64,000 nt of DNA from Flavobacterium sp. UBA2787 (GCA_002352205.1 DEHZ01000005.1:124001-188000); one strand, 5' to 3'. Shown: positions 43,652 through 51,612, numbered from the stretch's first letter. Program-made: numbers and translations. Notes: generated by a model from the letters alone, not told the origin.

Positions 43652-44041
43652 ATGAATACAAATGTAATCTGTTGGTTTGAGATTTATGTGGATAATCTTG
43701 AACGTGCAAAAAAATTCTATGCATCGGTTTTGGGAACATCTTTTCATGATATGGACTCTCCGGATGGTAGCGAAGATTTTAAAATGTCCTGCTTTTCTTC
43801 TTCTGAAAACCAAGGAGTCAGTGGTGCTTTGGTCCAAATGAAAGAAGCCCGAACCAATAATCCTGCGAACACTTCCACTATTGTTTATTTTCCTTGTGAA
43901 GATTGTAGTGTAGAAGAAAGTCGTGTTGAAAAAGCAGGTGGAACAGTGCACTGTCCTAAAATGTCAATTGGCGAACACGGTTTTATCAGTTTGTGTATTG
44001 ATTCTGAAAACAATACGTTCGGATTGTATTCCATGCAATAA
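43652..44041 (+). CDS. VOC-superfamily protein (glyoxalase-like)
   Basis: A 129-residue protein with the vicinal-oxygen-chelate fold: WFEIYVDNLERAKKFYASVLG at the start and a second half-repeat ending GEHGFISLCIDSENNTFGLYS. Such proteins bind metals and small substrates; here no specific function can be assigned. It begins a run of small cytosolic proteins that includes DoxX, a second VOC, NTF2-like and SRPBCC proteins. Confidence 0.85.
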   Translation: MNTNVICWFEIYVDNLERAKKFYASVLGTSFHDMDSPDGSEDFKMSCFSSSENQGVSGALVQMKEARTNNPANTSTIVYFPCEDCSVEESRVEKAGGTVHCPKMSIGEHGFISLCIDSENNTFGLYSMQ

Positions 44042-44054
44042 TCAATTGTTTACC

Positions 44055-44426
44055 ATGAAAATAGTAAAATTAGTTTTATTCACGTTATTCGGATTGATGT
44101 TTATCAATGCCGGTTTAGACAAATTTTTACACTACATGCCCGTTCCACCGTTGGAACCCGAAGTAGTGAAAGCAGGCGAAGCCTTCATGACAATCACATG
44201 GTTAATGCCACTCGTAGGAGCTGTGGAACTTCTTGCAGGACTATTATTCATTTTCCCAAAAACACGTTTTTTGGGAGCTTTAATGATTTTTCCGGTGATG
44301 GTGGGAATCATGCTTCATAATGCCGTTTATATGCCTTCGGGCTTAGCAATTGCAGGCGTTTTTTTCCTCATCAATCTTTGGGTATTTTATGAAAATAAAG
44401 AGAAGATAAAAGGAATTGTTATTTAA
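44055..44426 (+). CDS. DoxX-family membrane protein
   Basis: A 123-residue protein with four membrane segments, including VLFTLFGLMFINAGLDKFLHYMP and TWLMPLVGAVELLAGLLFIFP, the DoxX pattern. Members are linked to redox or thiol stress in other bacteria. A longer frame opens upstream within the VOC gene, but the ATG at 44055, 13 bases after the VOC stop, gives the normal family start. Confidence 0.82.
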   Translation: MKIVKLVLFTLFGLMFINAGLDKFLHYMPVPPLEPEVVKAGEAFMTITWLMPLVGAVELLAGLLFIFPKTRFLGALMIFPVMVGIMLHNAVYMPSGLAIAGVFFLINLWVFYENKEKIKGIVI

Positions 44427-44450
44427 ATCACTTTATTTTTCAATAGTAAA

Positions 44451-44567
44451 CCACATAGATACATAGTAAAAGAAGGTTTCATAGACCAATTCTTGGTTCG
44501 CATAGCTATGATTTACTATAATAAGAGAATCGTCTTTTCATTTTTCTAATCCTATGTTTCTATGTGG
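44451..44567. repeat. Dispersed element with 16-bp inverted ends
   Basis: CCACATAGATACATAG (44451-44466) is matched by CTATGTTTCTATGTGG (44552-44567), one mismatch, across 85 bases that also contain a nested TAGTAAA/TTTACTA pair and the palindrome CATAGCTATG. It occupies most of the gap between the DoxX gene and the next VOC gene. Confidence 0.6.
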
Positions 44568-44596
44568 CAAAAAAAGTATAAACAAAATATATAATC

Positions 44597-45019
44597 ATGC
44601 TGTTAAATCCCTATCTAAATTTCGACGGAAATGCCGAAGAAGCTTTCCGATTTTATCAAACCGTTTTTGGTGGAGAATTATTTCTTTCTAAAATGAGTGA
44701 AGCTCCCGGAACAGAAAATTTACCCGAAAACGAAAAAAACAGAGCCATGCACGTAGCACTTCCCATCGGGAAAGGACAACATTTGATGGCTTCCGATTGC
44801 TTGCCAAGTGCCGGACACGTGCTCAAAGTTGGTAATAACAACTATATTTCCATTACACCAGATAGTCGTGAAGAAGCCGACCGCTTGTTCAACGGATTAT
44901 CTGCCGGCGGAAAAGTAGAAATGCCAATGGACGACATGTTTTGGGGTGATTATTTTGGTTCTTTTGTTGATAAATTTGGCGTATGTTGGATGATTAATTT
45001 CACCACTCGACCAGCATAA
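44597..45019 (+). CDS. VOC-family protein, PhnB type
   Basis: A 140-residue protein beginning NPYLNFDGNAEEAFRFYQTVFGGELFLSKMSE, the start of the PhnB/3-demethylubiquinone-type VOC group, and ending PMDDMFWGDYFGSFVDKFGVCWMINF. It is probably a metal-binding cytosolic protein of unknown substrate. The next gene starts at the base after its stop. Confidence 0.88.
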   Translation: MLLNPYLNFDGNAEEAFRFYQTVFGGELFLSKMSEAPGTENLPENEKNRAMHVALPIGKGQHLMASDCLPSAGHVLKVGNNNYISITPDSREEADRLFNGLSAGGKVEMPMDDMFWGDYFGSFVDKFGVCWMINFTTRPA

Positions 45020-45367
45020 ATGAACATAAAAAGTCTAGCACAAGCCTTTTCAAATGGAGAATTTCAATCCATTTTTCCGTATCTTGACAACGATATTGTT
45101 TGGCAAGTGGTGGGTGAAAGTGAATTTCTCGGAAAAGAAGCCGTGATGCAGCAGTGTTTGCAAGTGAAAGCCTATTTCAATTCGTTAACCACCCATTTTG
45201 AAACAATCAATTGTCTTGTAGACGGAAATAAAGTTGCCATCAACGGAACAGCGGCGTTTCACATCAATCAAAAACCGAAAACGTTTGTTTGGGCTTGTGA
45301 CTTATACGAATTTAATGAAGAAAATCAATTGCAAAGAATTACATCGTATTGCATTACAAAAAAATAA
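45020..45367 (+). CDS. NTF2-like/SnoaL-like protein
   Basis: A 115-residue cone-shaped fold protein with NGEFQSIFPYLDNDIVWQVVGESEFLGKEAV and FVWACDLYEFNEENQLQRITSYCI, as in SnoaL-like proteins that bind small hydrophobic molecules or act as isomerases. No catalytic residues can be assigned. It starts directly after the PhnB-like gene and ends 4 bases before the next. Confidence 0.78.
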   Translation: MNIKSLAQAFSNGEFQSIFPYLDNDIVWQVVGESEFLGKEAVMQQCLQVKAYFNSLTTHFETINCLVDGNKVAINGTAAFHINQKPKTFVWACDLYEFNEENQLQRITSYCITKK

Positions 45368-45371
45368 AAAC

Positions 45372-45812
45372 ATGAAACTCATCATCCAAGCTAAAATTCA
45401 AATTCAGAAACCCATTGAAACGGTTTTCGAAAACATCGTTAATCCGGATAAAATGATCAATTATTTTATCGGAAGCAGTTCCGGAAGAATGGAAGAAAAC
45501 GCAGAACTCATTTGGACATTCCCTGAATTTGAAGAAAAATGCCCATTAACTGTTACCGAAGTTATTCCGAATAGTAAAATAGCATTTGTTTGGGATCCCG
45601 AAACGGTGGTAACCATTCAATTAACCGAACAAAAAGATAAAAGTACTTTAGTTCACGTAACCGAAGACGGTAAAGAAAACACCGAAAAAGGCATCAAATG
45701 GTTTGGCGGAAACACCGAAGGCTGGGCTAATTTTTTAGCGTGTTTGAAAGCTTTTTCAGAATATGATATTAATTTAAGAAAAGGAGCTTTCGACTTTCTA
45801 AAAATCCAATAA
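45372..45812 (+). CDS. SRPBCC (START-like) protein
   Basis: A 146-residue protein of the helix-grip fold: QAKIQIQKPIETVFENIVNPDKMINYF at the start, SKIAFVWDPETVVTIQLTEQKDKSTLVHVTEDG in the middle and WFGGNTEGWANFLACLKAF in the C-terminal helix. This is the Aha1-C/START-like type that binds hydrophobic ligands. A longer frame reaches back into the NTF2-like gene; the ATG at 45372 gives the family start. Confidence 0.83.
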   Translation: MKLIIQAKIQIQKPIETVFENIVNPDKMINYFIGSSSGRMEENAELIWTFPEFEEKCPLTVTEVIPNSKIAFVWDPETVVTIQLTEQKDKSTLVHVTEDGKENTEKGIKWFGGNTEGWANFLACLKAFSEYDINLRKGAFDFLKIQ

Positions 45813-45842
45813 TCAAACAATCGAACAATCGAACAATCTAAC
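45813..45842. repeat. Post-stop octamer array (TCGAACAA)
   Basis: TCAAACAA, TCGAACAA, TCGAACAA, TCTAACAT follow each other exactly from the base after the SRPBCC stop to the ATG of the DUF1801 gene. The whole intergenic gap is this array. Confidence 0.75.
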
Positions 45843-46235
45843 ATGGAATCTATCAAACATTACATCGCCCAACTTCCCACCGAAACCGACCAAGCCATTG
45901 GCCAACAGCTCGCAGAATTAATTGATGCTCATTTGTCATTTACCGAAAGAAAAATCTGGCATGCTCATCCTGTTTGGTTTATCGATGGAAATCCGATTGT
46001 GGGTTTCAGCAAACAAAAAGCCGGCATCCGATTGATGTTTTGGAGTGGTGCCGATTTTGAAGAAGAAGAGTTGAAAGCCAGAGGAGTGAAATTCAAAGAT
46101 GCATCCATTTTTTATAATTCGGTTTCAGAAATTAATTCAGATGATGTGAAACGGTGGCTTCAAAAGTCAGAAACAATTCAGTGGGATTATAAGAATTTAA
46201 TTAAAAGGAAAGGGGTTTTGGAACGTCTAAAATAA
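45843..46235 (+). CDS. DUF1801 domain protein
   Basis: A 130-residue protein with the DUF1801 (YdhG-like) signature: ERKIWHAHPVWFIDGNPIVGFSKQKAGIRLMFWSGADFEE. The structures of this family resemble a small alpha/beta domain with unknown role. The 5' gap consists entirely of an 8-bp repeat. It is in line with SRPBCC genes on both sides. Confidence 0.82.
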   Translation: MESIKHYIAQLPTETDQAIGQQLAELIDAHLSFTERKIWHAHPVWFIDGNPIVGFSKQKAGIRLMFWSGADFEEEELKARGVKFKDASIFYNSVSEINSDDVKRWLQKSETIQWDYKNLIKRKGVLERLK

Positions 46236-46243
46236 ACAGAAAG

Positions 46244-46666
46244 ATGAAAGCAATACAAATCACGATTGATGTTGCAGTAACTCAATCACCTGAAATCGTT
46301 TGGGATCATTATACCAACCCAAAACACATTGTCAATTGGAATTTTGCTTCCGAGGATTGGCATTGTCCAAAAGCAGAAAACAACCCAATTGTGGGCGGAA
46401 CCTATTTTTCCCGAATGGAAGCCAAAGACGGCAGTTTTGGTTTCGATTTTAAAGCGGTGTACGAGGAGGTAATTCCAAATGAAAAATTGGTTTATACCTT
46501 AGAAGATGGACGAAAAGTGACGACATTATTTGAAAAAACAGGCAACACAACCAACGTTATCACCGTTTTTGAAGCAGAAAATCAAAACCCGGTTGACATG
46601 CAAAAAGCAGGTTGGCAAGCGATTTTAAATAATTTCAAAAGTTATGTTGAGGGAAATAAAAGTTAA
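46244..46666 (+). CDS. SRPBCC (Aha1-C-like) protein
   Basis: A 140-residue helix-grip protein: ITIDVAVTQSPEIVWDHYTNPKHIVNWNFASEDWHCPKAENNPIVGG, then EEVIPNEKLVYTLEDGRKVTTLFEK and GWQAILNNFKSYVE. The 'P..VW..YT.P..I..W' pattern is that of START-like AHSA1 proteins. Ligand unknown. It starts 8 bases after the DUF1801 gene. Confidence 0.85.
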   Translation: MKAIQITIDVAVTQSPEIVWDHYTNPKHIVNWNFASEDWHCPKAENNPIVGGTYFSRMEAKDGSFGFDFKAVYEEVIPNEKLVYTLEDGRKVTTLFEKTGNTTNVITVFEAENQNPVDMQKAGWQAILNNFKSYVEGNKS

Positions 46667-46764
46667 CTTTAACAAAACCTAACTTCAAAACAGTAAAAGT
46701 ATAAATCCGTTTAATCCGTGGCAAAAAACCAAGGAGTGTAACGACTTAATAAATCAAAAACGAA

Positions 46765-47211
46765 ATGAAAAAACTAAACTATTCAACAGAAATTAAAGCT
46801 CCGGCAGCAAAAGTGTATACCACCATGATTGCCAAACCTACGTATGAGCAATGGACTGACGCATTCAATCCAGGGTCAACGTATGAAGGTAGTTGGAACA
46901 AAGGCGATAAAATTTATTTCATCGGATTTGGTGAAGATGGAAAAAAAGGCGGTATGGTTTCCCGAATTGCCGAAAACATCCCAAATCAATTTATCTCCAT
47001 TCACCATTTAGGTATCTTGGATGGCGACAAAGAAATCCTCGATGGGCCCGAAGTCGAAGGTTGGGGCGATGCATTAGAAAATTATTCTTTTTCTGAAAAC
47101 AATGGCATAACGACTGTGTCCGTTGAAATGGATACGAAAGAAGATTATGTAGATTATTTTAATGAAACGTGGCCAAAAGCTTTGAACATTTTAAAAAAAC
47201 TTAGTGAGTAA
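46765..47211 (+). CDS. SRPBCC protein
   Basis: A 148-residue START-like protein: NYSTEIKAPAAKVYTTMIAKPTYEQWTDAFNPGSTYEGSWNKGDKIYFIG, then RIAENIPNQFISIHHLGI and a terminal WPKALNILKKLSE helix. It is the third SRPBCC gene in the run. The 98-base gap before it contains the AATCCGTTTAATCCGTGG phrase, and an inverted octamer repeat follows its stop. Confidence 0.85.
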   Translation: MKKLNYSTEIKAPAAKVYTTMIAKPTYEQWTDAFNPGSTYEGSWNKGDKIYFIGFGEDGKKGGMVSRIAENIPNQFISIHHLGILDGDKEILDGPEVEGWGDALENYSFSENNGITTVSVEMDTKEDYVDYFNETWPKALNILKKLSE

Positions 47212-47278
47212 AGAGGCTGAGTTACTGAGTTACTGAGAAGTTTTGCGAATTTCTCAGCAACTCAGCCCCTCAGCCCTC
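47212..47278. repeat. Post-stop octamer repeat forming a long imperfect hairpin
   Basis: From the base after the stop: AGAGGCTG, AGTTACTG, AGTTACTG, AGAA; then, after a short loop, the same CTGAG words in reverse complement (TTCTCAG, CAACTCAG, CCCCTCAG). The arms 47213-47239 and 47251-47278 pair almost fully. It may terminate transcription. Confidence 0.65.
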
Positions 47279-47359
47279 ACCCAAAAATTTTTCCCTTCCC
47301 AAAGCAACCTTTTTATCATTTTTTCATCTTACCTTTATAACCTAACCAGCTGTAAACCA

Positions 47360-48916
47360 ATGATAAAAAAACTACTTCCGCATTTTTTGATTTTAACTTT
47401 TTTTTCAGTCAACGCACAGACGGTAGAATGGGTAAAAACTCCTTCCTCCACAGTTAATAATTTTTCTACCTCCGGATATATTTCAACCACAGACCCAATG
47501 GCGAATGTTTATTTTGCAGGGTTTAAAGACAATCCGGTTCCGTACACCGAAATGTTCGGGAATTTATTCTACCAAAAATACTCGCAATCAGGCGAACTCT
47601 TGTTTTCTAAAACCATTACCGCAACTGCCGTGATGCATCAGCTAACGAATGATGCGGAAGGAAATATTCTAATGGCAATTGAGCATTTAGATGAACTGAT
47701 TTACGAAGGTTTTTCCATTCCAAATACAACCGAATTGCCACAAAACATTCTACTCAAAGTAAACCCTTCGGGAGAATTGCTTTGGCACAAAGTGTTGTCT
47801 ACACCTGAAGCAATTGTAAATACATTTAAGGCGATTGAGGTGGATGCGTTAGGCAATATTTATTTAGGTTATGACAATTTTTTTTATTGCTATATTGAGA
47901 AACTAAGTCCGAACGGTGATCCGTTGCTGTTAATTACACAAGAAAATGTAAATCGTTTAACGTCATTAGCAGTGGATAGTGCCGGAAATATTTATGCATC
48001 GGGATCGTGTGCTAATATAGGTTCAATTTATGCCGGAATAGAGCAACCGACCAGTTTTGATTATAGTGTTTATTTGGTGAAATATTCGCCGGCAGGTGTT
48101 TTTCAATGGATTAAATATGCCGAAGACATTACGTGCTCTTCCTCCATGGTAAAAGTGATGGGAACAGATAGCGTTTATTGGGCAGCAGAAACATTTATTC
48201 CGCTACAATTGGATGGATTTACGACAGAAGGCCCTTCTGCCGGCGGAATTGATTTTTTTCTAGCCAAATTAAATGCAAATGGTGACTATTTGTGGGTAAG
48301 AGAAGTTCCGGGTAACGGTTCGGTGGAATTAGGTAAAAAGAACTTTTTAGCGGTAGATGGTGTAGGAGGAATTTATCTTTCGGGCACTATTTCCGGCGGA
48401 ATAACCCAGTGGAATGATCAAGTCACCACTAATACAACCACTTTTAACAACCACGAAGCTGTTTTGCTTCATTACTTAGATAACGGACTTCTCCTTTTTG
48501 CGTTTACAGCAGGCGGAGAAGCAATTGATTCTGCCAACAGTGTCACCACAGATGTAAACGGAGATATTTACCTAACCGGAATGCTTCAAGGAAACGCCTC
48601 GCTTGGTTGGTATAACCACTCCAACAACGACGAGTTTGGACTTTCTCCTTTTTTGGCTAGAATTTCTCCCGTAACCTTGTCGTTACCGCAACCGGAAAAG
48701 AATACTATTGTAGTTTACCCCAATCCGGTGACGAACTTACTCACGGTGCAAACCTCTGAAACGATTGTGAATCTAACGGTTTATTCGTTGAATGGCCAAC
48801 GGATGCAACTTCCTCAAAATGGAGACCAACTTGATTTTAGTGGGGTGGCTACTGGTGTGTATGTGGTGGAGGTTGTGATGGAAGATGGGGTTGAGAGGGT
48901 GAAGGTGGTGAGGTAA
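47360..48916 (+). CDS. Secreted protein with type IX secretion sorting domain
   Basis: A 518-residue protein with a signal peptide (about 1-19, ending FFSVNA), a body of repeated bladed segments (DAEGNILMAIE, DALGNIYLGYD, DSAGNIYASGS, DGVGGIYLSG, DVNGDIYLTG), that is, a beta-propeller of the SBBP kind, and a C-terminal type A sorting domain (about 440-518: VYPNPVTNLLTVQTSE, VYSLNGQRM, GVATGVYVVEVVMEDG). It should be exported by the type IX system to which SprE belongs. An upstream in-frame extension is rejected because the ATG at 47360 opens the signal peptide. Confidence 0.88.
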   Translation: MIKKLLPHFLILTFFSVNAQTVEWVKTPSSTVNNFSTSGYISTTDPMANVYFAGFKDNPVPYTEMFGNLFYQKYSQSGELLFSKTITATAVMHQLTNDAEGNILMAIEHLDELIYEGFSIPNTTELPQNILLKVNPSGELLWHKVLSTPEAIVNTFKAIEVDALGNIYLGYDNFFYCYIEKLSPNGDPLLLITQENVNRLTSLAVDSAGNIYASGSCANIGSIYAGIEQPTSFDYSVYLVKYSPAGVFQWIKYAEDITCSSSMVKVMGTDSVYWAAETFIPLQLDGFTTEGPSAGGIDFFLAKLNANGDYLWVREVPGNGSVELGKKNFLAVDGVGGIYLSGTISGGITQWNDQVTTNTTTFNNHEAVLLHYLDNGLLLFAFTAGGEAIDSANSVTTDVNGDIYLTGMLQGNASLGWYNHSNNDEFGLSPFLARISPVTLSLPQPEKNTIVVYPNPVTNLLTVQTSETIVNLTVYSLNGQRMQLPQNGDQLDFSGVATGVYVVEVVMEDGVERVKVVR

Positions 48917-48956
48917 TGTGGCAATTGGGTAATGTGGCAATGTGTCAATTGGGTCT
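48917..48956. repeat. Post-stop octamer array (TGTGGCAA)
   Basis: Exactly from the base after the stop of the sorting-domain protein: TGTGGCAA, TTGGGTAA, TGTGGCAA, TGTGTCAA, TTGGGTCT. The same words make the large array at 49593-49718. Confidence 0.75.
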
Positions 48957-49561
48957 ATTTGACATAATGTTTTTCATACACTACTCATGCACTATCCCTA
49001 CTTCGGATAGGGGGATGGTATGGAGGAAATAGCTCTGTGCTTCGTCGTGAAATAACTTAACCTTTTGTATCTCTATACGTAGCACATTTTGTAGTTGTTG
49101 CATCTTTTTTTTAGTTTCTTTCTTCTGATTGCATGAAGTTGTTTTACAACTTGGCAGTTTGGTTGTTGCTTTTTTCTTTTTCTTCTTTGATTTTCTTTTA
49201 GTTTTTGATTCACTAGGGTGTAAAACACCACTCATTTACCGGATTCATCGATTGTAATTTTTTACTGTGCTGTTTTTTCGACGCGAGGCTATACATTTTT
49301 GTTTGTCAGTCAGTTAACACGTTTTTGCAGGTACTAAATTCGGGAATTTGGGGTATTGGATTCTAGAATCCAGCACTACATCAGTTGCGTTGTTGGGGAG
49401 GTTGCCCTAGTTTTGCTCTGCATTCGACACAATTTAGCAGTGGTGCACTTCACCACAAAAAAATTGTAAAATGCAAAAGCCGTAGTTGATTTGGAGGAAT
49501 AGTATTTTGCTATTTTTTATGACTTGATTATTCTACGCCATACAGACATTTGTTAGTTGGA
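48957..49561. other. Gene-poor stretch with several hairpins
   Basis: No convincing gene is seen. A weak minus-strand frame (48981-49235, 84 lysine-rich residues, MSGVLHPSESKTKRKSK) has no recognisable domain or promoter. Further on lie AAATT/AATTT around CGGG (49336-49349), a perfect 16-base palindrome TGGATTCTAGAATCCA (49357-49372) and three nested stems (TGCATT, ACAATTT and GTGGTG on the left, paired by 49475). A terminator follows. It could encode a structured RNA or be debris of a lost element. Confidence 0.4.
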
Positions 49562-49590
49562 AAAGGCTGCTCTTCGGAGTGGCTTTTTTT
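49562..49590 (+). terminator. Hairpin with TTCG loop and T run
   Basis: GGCTGCTC and GAGTGGCT pair (with G-U pairs) around a TTCG tetraloop, followed by seven T. It could end a plus-strand transcript from the preceding noncoding stretch. Confidence 0.65.
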
Positions 49591-49592
49591 GA

Positions 49593-49718
49593 TGTGGCAA
49601 TGGGGTAATTAGACAATGGGGCAATGTGGCGATGAGGCAATGTGGCGATGAGGCAATTGGGCGATGAGGCAATGTGGCGATGAGGCAATTGGGCGATGTG
49701 GTGATGGGTTAATTGGGG
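49593..49718. repeat. Degenerate 8-bp tandem array, about 16 units
   Basis: Units such as TGTGGCAA, TGGGGTAA, TTAGACAA, TGTGGCGA, TGAGGCAA and TTGGGCGA follow one another without interruption for 126 bases. Pairs of units (TGTGGCGA-TGAGGCAA) recur, showing local duplication. This is the largest array in the window and the only one not immediately after a stop codon; a terminator precedes it. Confidence 0.85.
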
Positions 49719-49784
49719 CTGGGAAGTGGTGGACTGTTGTTTGATTAACGATAATTTGACTTACAAATGACATGTTTTATTTGC

Positions 49785-49924
49785 TTTCTCTGTGATCTAA
49801 AATCTGTCCTAATCTGTTTTATCCGTTCGATCTGTGGCTTTTTTTGGTTGTGGGCTGTTGGTAAAGCGGAATAGAGAGCACTTTTAGGGGTAATTCACCA
49901 CGGATTGAACGGATGAAACAGATT
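49785..49924. repeat. Dispersed 'CGGATT' phrase repeats
   Basis: Phrases of the kind TAATCTGTTTTATCCGTT and CACGGATTGAACGGATGA appear once in each orientation. Related words occur at 46705-46725, 61826-61917 and 62938-63028. No gene is seen. Confidence 0.45.
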
Positions 49925-49959
49925 TAGGCGGATAACAGACAACGGATAACAGACAACCG
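49925..49959. repeat. Post-stop repeat after the HEPN-like gene (minus orientation)
   Basis: On the minus strand, directly after the TAA, a 14-base unit containing GTTGTCTGTTATCC occurs twice. It shares words with the array after the PaaE-like gene at 10599-10655. Confidence 0.6.
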
Positions 49960-51612
49960 TTACCTCTTTTCTGCGGTGGTTTTGCATTGTTCTATAAAGG
50001 TTAGGCAATGGGTTTGGAGTGTTTCATAGTCTTGTTGTGCTATTTCGGTGAAGTCATTGGCATGCCATTGGTCAAGGTGGCTGGAGAGCAGTTTAAGGAG
50101 GGTTTTGTCTTTTTCGTTATGGCGAGGGAAAGCGGTGAGGCGGTGTGGCGAACAGAAGTCGCATAAGTCAAGCAAATAGGGCAGTGAAAAGTGATTGGGG
50201 CGGTAACCGAGTATTAAACGGATTAGGCCAAGGCAGGTGTGCATGACGCTTTGGTGTAACGTAAAGAGGTATACTTTATTACCTCTTTCCGAGCCGGCAG
50301 GAAGGGTTTCCAGCAATTTGGTAACGGTGGCTTGCCGTTGTTCCCAAAAACGTTGGGCGGTGGAAAGGTCGCGAATGGGGGTATCTGTGCAGGTGAGGTA
50401 AGGCGGTGTAGTAGGATGCTGGTACAGCACTTTGCCGTGATACAGGGCATTGTAAAAGAAATGCTGTTGGTCGCCCGGTTTTTGATTCAGGGCTGTTTTT
50501 TTGTGTAAAAGGATGGTGGCGGTGTGTTGACCGCCAAATTGGTTTTTTATGCTGTTGGCAAGTTGGGCAGCGGTGCCCGGCTCGATGCGGTTGACAATGA
50601 TTAGGAGGTAATGGTGAGCAGTGGACGTGCGTTGTTTGGTGGTGTTGAGGATTGTTTGGCGAAGCGACTCCCGATGGGTGCGTTTTCCAAGGCTGTAAAT
50701 ACCTAAAGGCTCTACCGTTTGCACGATGTAGTGAATCACTTCTTCCAGCCTATGTTGTTGTTTAGGTTCTTTTGTGTTGATGAAGCGTTGGGCGAGTTGT
50801 GCCTCGCAACGGGTTTGGGTGGCATAGAAGAGGCGGTGTACTTCTTTGCGGAGGATTTCTTTTTTTTCTTCTACGATTTTTAGTTGTGCTGTGGTGATTT
50901 GAGGAGGAGCCGTATTGTGTGTAATGGTTCGGCGGGCTTGGTTTAAGAGGTCTAGCAATTCAACGTCGGATGGAATGGCGGGGTCAAAAATTTTGCCGGC
51001 GAGCGGAGTAAAGGCGTTGAGGTAGTTTTGCTGTTCTGCTAAGTCGTTGCTGTTAAACCACTCGCCGATTAAAAAACTGGAGGCGGTGACGAACAGCCAT
51101 TTGATGTTTTGGTGGGCGTTGTAGGCAGCCATCAGGGTGTTGTTCCCAGCCATGTAGTGCTTAAAATCGAGCCCGACTAAAAAGGCTGATTGGTTATCGA
51201 CTTCAAAACGTCGTTCGCTGCTTTTTAGGAAGCGTTTGGTTTTAAGTTTGCTGATGTAGTGGAGTTCTTTGGTGTTTCCGCTACTGTAGATGAGGTGTTG
51301 TTGTTGGCAGTGCATCACAAAAAAGGGATTGCCGTCTTGCAGTTCTTCTTTGATCCATGAGTTGCCAAAAAGCCGAAAGGCAAATTGGGGGAAGCCTGCA
51401 TACAATCGTTGAAAGTAGGTAGCCAGTTCATCCCAATCGAACGGGCTATCCTCGCTGATGATGGTGAGGAACACGCCTGCGGTGGTGCAGTCTTCAAGAT
51501 GAGGTGAAAAGTAGATGGAATCTACCGGTGTAAAAAGGAGCATCTGTTCGATGGCTTTTTCCAGTGCTGCTTGGTGGGGGTGGTTGTGGCAGTGTAGATG
51601 GGATGGGTTCAT
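49960..51612 (-). CDS. Large HEPN-like protein of unknown function
   Basis: A 550-residue soluble protein. The C-terminal part (about 395-545), with FYNALYHGKVLYQ, then a charged helix and FTLHQSVMHTCLGLIRLILGYRPNHFSLPYLLDLCDF, resembles the HEPN domains of Bacteroidetes, in which an R/H motif follows a helix; here it reads YRPNH. The N-terminal domain (EKAIEQMLLFTPVDSIYFSP) may be a nucleotidyltransferase-like partner, but no clear catalytic motif was seen. Codon use and GC content are clearly higher than in neighbours, pointing to transfer. It diverges from an XRE regulator and borders the restriction locus. Confidence 0.5.
   Translation of the reverse strand: MNPSHLHCHNHPHQAALEKAIEQMLLFTPVDSIYFSPHLEDCTTAGVFLTIISEDSPFDWDELATYFQRLYAGFPQFAFRLFGNSWIKEELQDGNPFFVMHCQQQHLIYSSGNTKELHYISKLKTKRFLKSSERRFEVDNQSAFLVGLDFKHYMAGNNTLMAAYNAHQNIKWLFVTASSFLIGEWFNSNDLAEQQNYLNAFTPLAGKIFDPAIPSDVELLDLLNQARRTITHNTAPPQITTAQLKIVEEKKEILRKEVHRLFYATQTRCEAQLAQRFINTKEPKQQHRLEEVIHYIVQTVEPLGIYSLGKRTHRESLRQTILNTTKQRTSTAHHYLLIIVNRIEPGTAAQLANSIKNQFGGQHTATILLHKKTALNQKPGDQQHFFYNALYHGKVLYQHPTTPPYLTCTDTPIRDLSTAQRFWEQRQATVTKLLETLPAGSERGNKVYLFTLHQSVMHTCLGLIRLILGYRPNHFSLPYLLDLCDFCSPHRLTAFPRHNEKDKTLLKLLSSHLDQWHANDFTEIAQQDYETLQTHCLTFIEQCKTTAEKR

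Noticed and set aside
43923-44054. Longer N-terminus of the DoxX protein reaching into the VOC gene
   Set aside because: The upstream part is out-of-frame VOC sequence; the ATG at 44055 gives the normal family start.
45234-45371. Longer N-terminus of the first SRPBCC protein
   Set aside because: It overlaps the NTF2-like gene in another frame and has no domain similarity.
47243-47359. Longer N-terminus of the sorting-domain protein
   Set aside because: It would bury the signal peptide that starts at the ATG at 47360.
48981-49235. Lysine-rich 84-residue minus-strand frame as a gene
   Set aside because: Low-complexity composition, no recognisable domain, no promoter word; kept only as a remark in the gene-poor stretch.
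49236-49590. Retron noncoding RNA
   Set aside because: Nested stems are present but there is no reverse transcriptase gene in the window.
49593-49718. The octamer array as a CRISPR array
   Set aside because: Units are 8 bases, contiguous and degenerate, with no unique spacers and no cas genes nearby.
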